Source: Carya illinoinensis (lineage: Eukaryota; Streptophyta; Magnoliopsida; Fagales; Juglandaceae). From it: DNA of 64,000 nucleotides. This document shows positions 61,001 to 64,000 of the stretch, one piece after another (the stretch's first letter is position 1; the number at the start of each line of letters is the position of its first letter). The notes below the pieces were generated by a model that searched no databases, was not told the DNA's origin, and worked only from the letters and a program-made list of their open reading frames with translations. The stretch covers positions 24,399,001-24,463,000 of the forward strand of contig NC_056757.1 of the NCBI RefSeq assembly GCF_018687715.1, in the 5' to 3' direction. A program made the translations under genes and the position numbers.

Positions 61001-61109
61001 CACTAACCATTCTGATGTAGCTGTGGGGATGGCAATGCAAACACGGATAGAAGTGGGGGTACATGATTTCTGTTGTTGGGTAGGAGTACTGGACAAAACG
61101 AGGAGACAT
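59875..61109 (-). CDS. Plant protein 1589 (TIGR01589/RPGE-type) family, 4 exons, 112 aa
   Basis: Coding exons on the minus strand: 61109-61008, 60744-60639, 60466-60388 and 59926-59875, total 339 bp. Phases are consistent and introns have GT-AG ends (GTTAGT, GTCCCC and GTAAGA donors). Exon 1 encodes MSPRFVQYSY through SYIRM. Exon 2 begins VQHLIERCLLLHMSRDQCV and ends SIRPLVTLT. Exon 3 is VWRELQKENKHFFQAYFHA plus ISPRPLN. Exon 4 is SYIQRPSKLARTRRWN and stop. Exons 2-3 are the conserved TIGR01589 domain. Arabidopsis members (RPGE1/2) are reported to bind GLK1 and repress photosynthetic genes; that role here is inference. The last intron could instead end four bases earlier (CAG), which would bring an immediate stop. 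The start could lie further upstream if a non-coding exon exists. Confidence 0.85.
60584..60634. repeat. TG and GA microsatellites in intron 2
   Basis: A (TG)n run at 60584-60609 and a short (GA)n run at 60620-60634 lie a few bases from the exon 2 donor (60638-60637). On the sense (minus) strand they give CT then CA repeats directly after the splice site. Confidence 0.9.
60952..60998. repeat. (GA)n microsatellite in intron 1
   Basis: About 23 GA dinucleotides, that is (CT)n on the gene's sense strand, beginning 9 bp after the exon 1 donor at 61007. Confidence 0.95.
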
Positions 61110-61199
61110 AAACAATGGAGAGAATAAGAATACAAGGGAATGAGAAAGCAAACAAAATGAAAAAAGTGCGTAGGTAGAGAGAAGATATTTGGTTAGGCG

Positions 61200-61214
61200 T
61201 TATATATATATATA

Positions 61215-61260
<46 letters not shown>
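61200..61260 (-). promoter_or_regulatory. TATA run and (CT)n tract upstream of the 1589-family gene
   Basis: On the minus strand a (CT)n tract (61260-61217) is followed by a TATATATA run (61214-61200) about 90 bp before the start codon. The position suits a core promoter; the CT tract may act as a GAGA-type promoter element (inference). Confidence 0.5.
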
Positions 61261-61263
<3 letters not shown>

Positions 61264-62321
61264 AGGTGAGGAATAAGATCAGAAAGAAAGTAAAGAAGAT
61301 GACTGTTATCCACAGATATCTAAGCGAAGGGCCAAAAGGGTACAAGAAATCCAAACGAAAGAGAAACCTCATCTTCAAAGAGATAAGAGAATAAATGTGG
61401 GAGATTACACACAAGTGGCCGCCAATTAGCTCGGAGACTGAAGAACTTGAACAACCCAACTTGGCCCTAGTGCAGTACTCAATTATCATTTGCTGTATGC
61501 TCTTTTCCGGGGACCTACATTCTTCAATTGCCATCAATATTGCGCCAGCAGTGGTCCCCATATCAGCAAAGGGCCGGGGTGCTGATCAGAGGCCTCTTGA
61601 CGTAGCGAAATTAAAGCCATGCATCTTAAACACTACTACTGATCATAATTAAATTGAATCATAACCACTCGATAGTGTTTTTATATATATCCTTATTGTA
61701 CAGACCAGAATAAAGTATGATGGAATTACATAACCGTTATCAATCCGTCGAGTCCATGTTTTTGGATTATCGAGGGGAACTGAACTCAAATAATTCAAGT
61801 GCTCAAACTCAAGTTGATCATGAAACAAAAATTCAAATCTGAGTCTTAAGTTATTTATGGAGTTTTGCTTGTACTTTTTTAAATATTTTTTATTTAATTA
61901 AAAATGAATTGAATGATTAAAAATACCAAATTACAAAAATAATTATTAAATTTAATGAAATTTTTACATCTAATCTATAAACCTTATGCTATTCAAGATT
62001 TATCATGGGTTTTTCCTTTTGGGCCTGGGCCCGTAAGTTGTGTAAACGGATCTTGTGGACTGGCCTCTCCACATTTTTTATATGGTTCCTGCATTAATTT
62101 AGTATATGAAATTACTGAGTCCTACATATATACTAACTATTATACATATTATAAAATAGCTACTATAATTTAACCACTTAGGTACTTAACTAATGTATAA
62201 GTAAATGGTTTACATGACACATATTTTAATTTAATTATAAAAGTTACTATACTTATATTATTAAATTTAATATGTATAGAAGCATATATATATATATATA
62301 AGAATATTAATATATAGAAAT
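61261..62321. other. Upstream flank of the 1589-family gene
   Basis: Overlapping frames on both strands at 61262-61652, in GC-moderate DNA, show no family resemblance. The rest is AT-rich. Confidence 0.45.
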
Positions 62322-62331
62322 AAATTATATA

Positions 62332-63022
62332 TATTAGGGGTATAAAAAAACCAGACAACTCGTATTTTGGGTTTGTCATGTCTGTCTCCTCACCACCAAC
62401 TGGTTGAACTAGACTGAGCAGACCAAACCCGTAAATTTGGTCTAGTTCATAATCAATTTGGTGCGGTACCCATTTTCATATTTTGAAAATCAATTTGATT
62501 TGAACCGGACTAGTATATATATTTTTTTATTTTTTATATACATATAAGTTTTTATATTATATTATATAGTAAATTGCTAATAAATATAATATAAATTTTT
62601 AATCTTATTGTTCAAGTATATTAATTTTATAATACAAAATTAATATAAAATTTGAGATAAGTTAGGCACTAATTACATTATTTTAATCTTATTATTTAAG
62701 TCTAAATAAGTTAGACATTACTTTTACCATACTAGTATAATTAGACACTAATGAATTAATAATTTTTAATAAAAAAAATACTAAATTCTAACAATTAAAT
62801 TTGGTGATAAGAAAATTATAATACTAGATTTATGTAGTATCACATGTGTAAATGGTATACAAGAAAAATCAAACCAGACCAAACCAAAATCGAAAAAACC
62901 AAAACTTTTAGTTTCAATAATAAATCAATCTGTATCGATTTTTAAATTTTCAAAAGCGATGTACACCGATTCAGTTTCAAAATTTGTCCAAAACCTGACT
63001 AAACCGGATATGTTAGACCTCT
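62332..63022. mobile_element. Third AT-rich TIR element
   Basis: The left end (T)TAGGGGTATAAAA and right end TTAGACCTCT are inverted relatives. AAATTATATA flanks both sides (62322-62331 and 63023-63032), consistent with a duplication of 9-10 bp. CCAGACC/GGTCTAG-type subterminal words and an A/T-rich core match the elements at 4284 and 40071. Confidence 0.65.
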
Positions 63023-63032
63023 AAATTATATA

Positions 63033-63729
63033 TTCAAATATTTATGGATGAGTTCTAATTTAGTCAAGCTAACGAGTTAAGTCAGGTATAAACAGGCGGG
63101 TATCTAGTTGAGTCAAGTTTAATTGAGTATATGTCATTCAGAATCGAATTTTTTTTAGTCGAGCTCGATTCAAGTTTAACCGAACTAGTATCAAACAAGC
63201 AATCGTGCCGACCAGTTCTTTGATTCAACCCTAGATGGAAATTACAAAAACAATGATGATACACTAACGGGCCAAACCCGTGTGTTAGTGTCCTATGGTG
63301 CTAACATGTCATTCAAAGTCAAATAGCAACTTCGTAGTAGCATTTTTGTTTTTTTAGTTAGAATCTTTAAACACATGACACCCCCACTTTCTTCTCTATT
63401 CTAGATTTTCCCCATTTTCTTCTATTCCAAATTTTCCCCATTTCCTCTTCCACAAACTTAGGCTAGCAAAGGCATCAAAGGCGGGCAGCAAATTATCGCG
63501 GACTACAATTTAATTGGGCATCAAAGGCGGGCAGCAAATTATCACGGACTAAAATTTAATTGGGTATCTTTTGTAGTGGCAGGTGGCTAACATATTTGTG
63601 CGACACGTCAGCCCCGTGTAGGCCACCCCATATTTAGCCTGTTAGCCTCTCACTACTGTTAGAAAAATTCATAATTGATAATTAATTAAACAATATATAT
63701 AATAATATTTACAGCTTTAGGGTGTGTAA
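63033..63729. other. Intergenic; degenerate repeat text
   Basis: Between about 63060 and 63200 there are GTCAAG/GAGTCGAG-type words of an old element. CTATTCYA-ATTTTCCCCATTT is repeated at about 63398 and 63422. No gene. Confidence 0.45.
63473..63564. repeat. 46-bp tandem duplication
   Basis: Two 46-bp copies (63473-63518 and 63519-63564) start CATCAAAGGCGGGCAGCAAA and differ at two positions. Confidence 0.95.
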
Positions 63730-64000
63730 TGTTGGAATTAACTAGTTATCAAAGGCTAAGTTAAAGTGAAATAGTGGAAGAAAATCAAAAGAAAAATCAA
63801 CAATCATACACAGAATACCAAAATTTAAATGGTTCGGCTCAATGTGAGCCTACATCCACTAGCAAGGTTGGTCTCAATAAATTCACTATCAACAAAAGGG
63901 TGGAGTTAAGAGATCAATCACAAAATCCTCAATACACCAAATAGAATCTTGGGATTCTCACAAAAGCACTCTCCCTCTCTCTATAAGTATACGGCTACCC
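63730..64000 (+). mobile_element. Start of an LTR, probably copia, cut by the window end
   Basis: TGTTGGAATT opens a stretch with AATGGTTCGGCTCAATGTG and CTACATCCACT, text I associate with plant copia LTRs. The element continues beyond 64000, so boundaries and coding region cannot be checked. Confidence 0.45.

Noticed and set aside
61262..61652. Opposed frames of 99 and 85 codons
   Set aside because: Open on both strands without family resemblance; they lie in the upstream flank of the 1589-family gene.

Overview
This window is nuclear DNA of a flowering plant, almost certainly a dicot. It has spliced genes with GT-AG introns, an intact plant ubiquitin-eS31 fusion gene, a plant-specific 1589-type small gene, and dense nested transposons (Athila, Tat, copia, L1 LINE, hAT, MITEs). 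A GATGAGATGAG-type MITE (18.7/34.0 kb, relative at 41.0 kb) resembles repeats I associate with the walnut family (Fagales). That placement is an inference from memory, not a search.

Only two genes look functional. (1) At 34285-34755 (+) an uninterrupted 156-codon gene encodes ubiquitin fused to ribosomal protein eS31 (RPS27A), with a telo-box and TATA box just upstream. (2) At 59875-61109 (-) I reconstruct a four-exon, 112-residue gene of the plant protein 1589 (TIGR01589) family, to which the Arabidopsis RPGE proteins belong. Its exons are too short to appear as ordinary open reading frames.

Layout. 0-4.2 kb: AT-rich unassigned DNA with a CA/CT microsatellite. 4.2-9.6 kb: a fold-back MITE split by two insertions, a MULE-like AT-rich TIR element (4284-6042, 9-bp TSD) and a 3.36-kb solo LTR (6063-9420, TSD TATAT). 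9.7 kb: a 170-bp MITE with a perfect 8-bp TSD. 10.1-17.9 kb: a short non-LTR retroelement (12-bp TSD) split by an Athila-like LTR element (10433-17853) whose RT, RNase H and integrase core are deleted, fusing gag-protease to the integrase C-terminus. 18.7-34.05 kb: a MITE split by a decayed Tat/Retand-like Ty3 element (18773-33894). That element carries gag-pol, a 77-bp tandem array, a degenerate antisense ORF, and a 4.24-kb solo LTR inserted into the array with TSD CGGTG. 34.1-34.8 kb: the RPS27A gene. 36.1-37.4 kb: a 1.3-kb fold-back element with an 8-bp hAT-type TSD. 40.1-41.6 kb: a second AT-rich TIR element and further MITE/LINE remnants. 43.5-58.2 kb: a minus-strand copia element interrupted by a hAT transposon that is itself interrupted by a 4.8-kb L1-type LINE. 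59.9-61.3 kb: the 1589-family gene. 62.3-64 kb: a third AT-rich TIR element and the start of another LTR.

The two genes are separate loci; nothing suggests they act together. The rest reads as layered transposon history, with insertion order recoverable from target-site duplications. I found no CRISPR, rRNA, tRNA or operon-like organisation, and no convincing new multi-gene system. The most unusual items are the Athila deletion-fusion, the hAT fold-back hairpin, the reconstructed small gene, and the 15-kb element lodged just upstream of the RPS27A core promoter.
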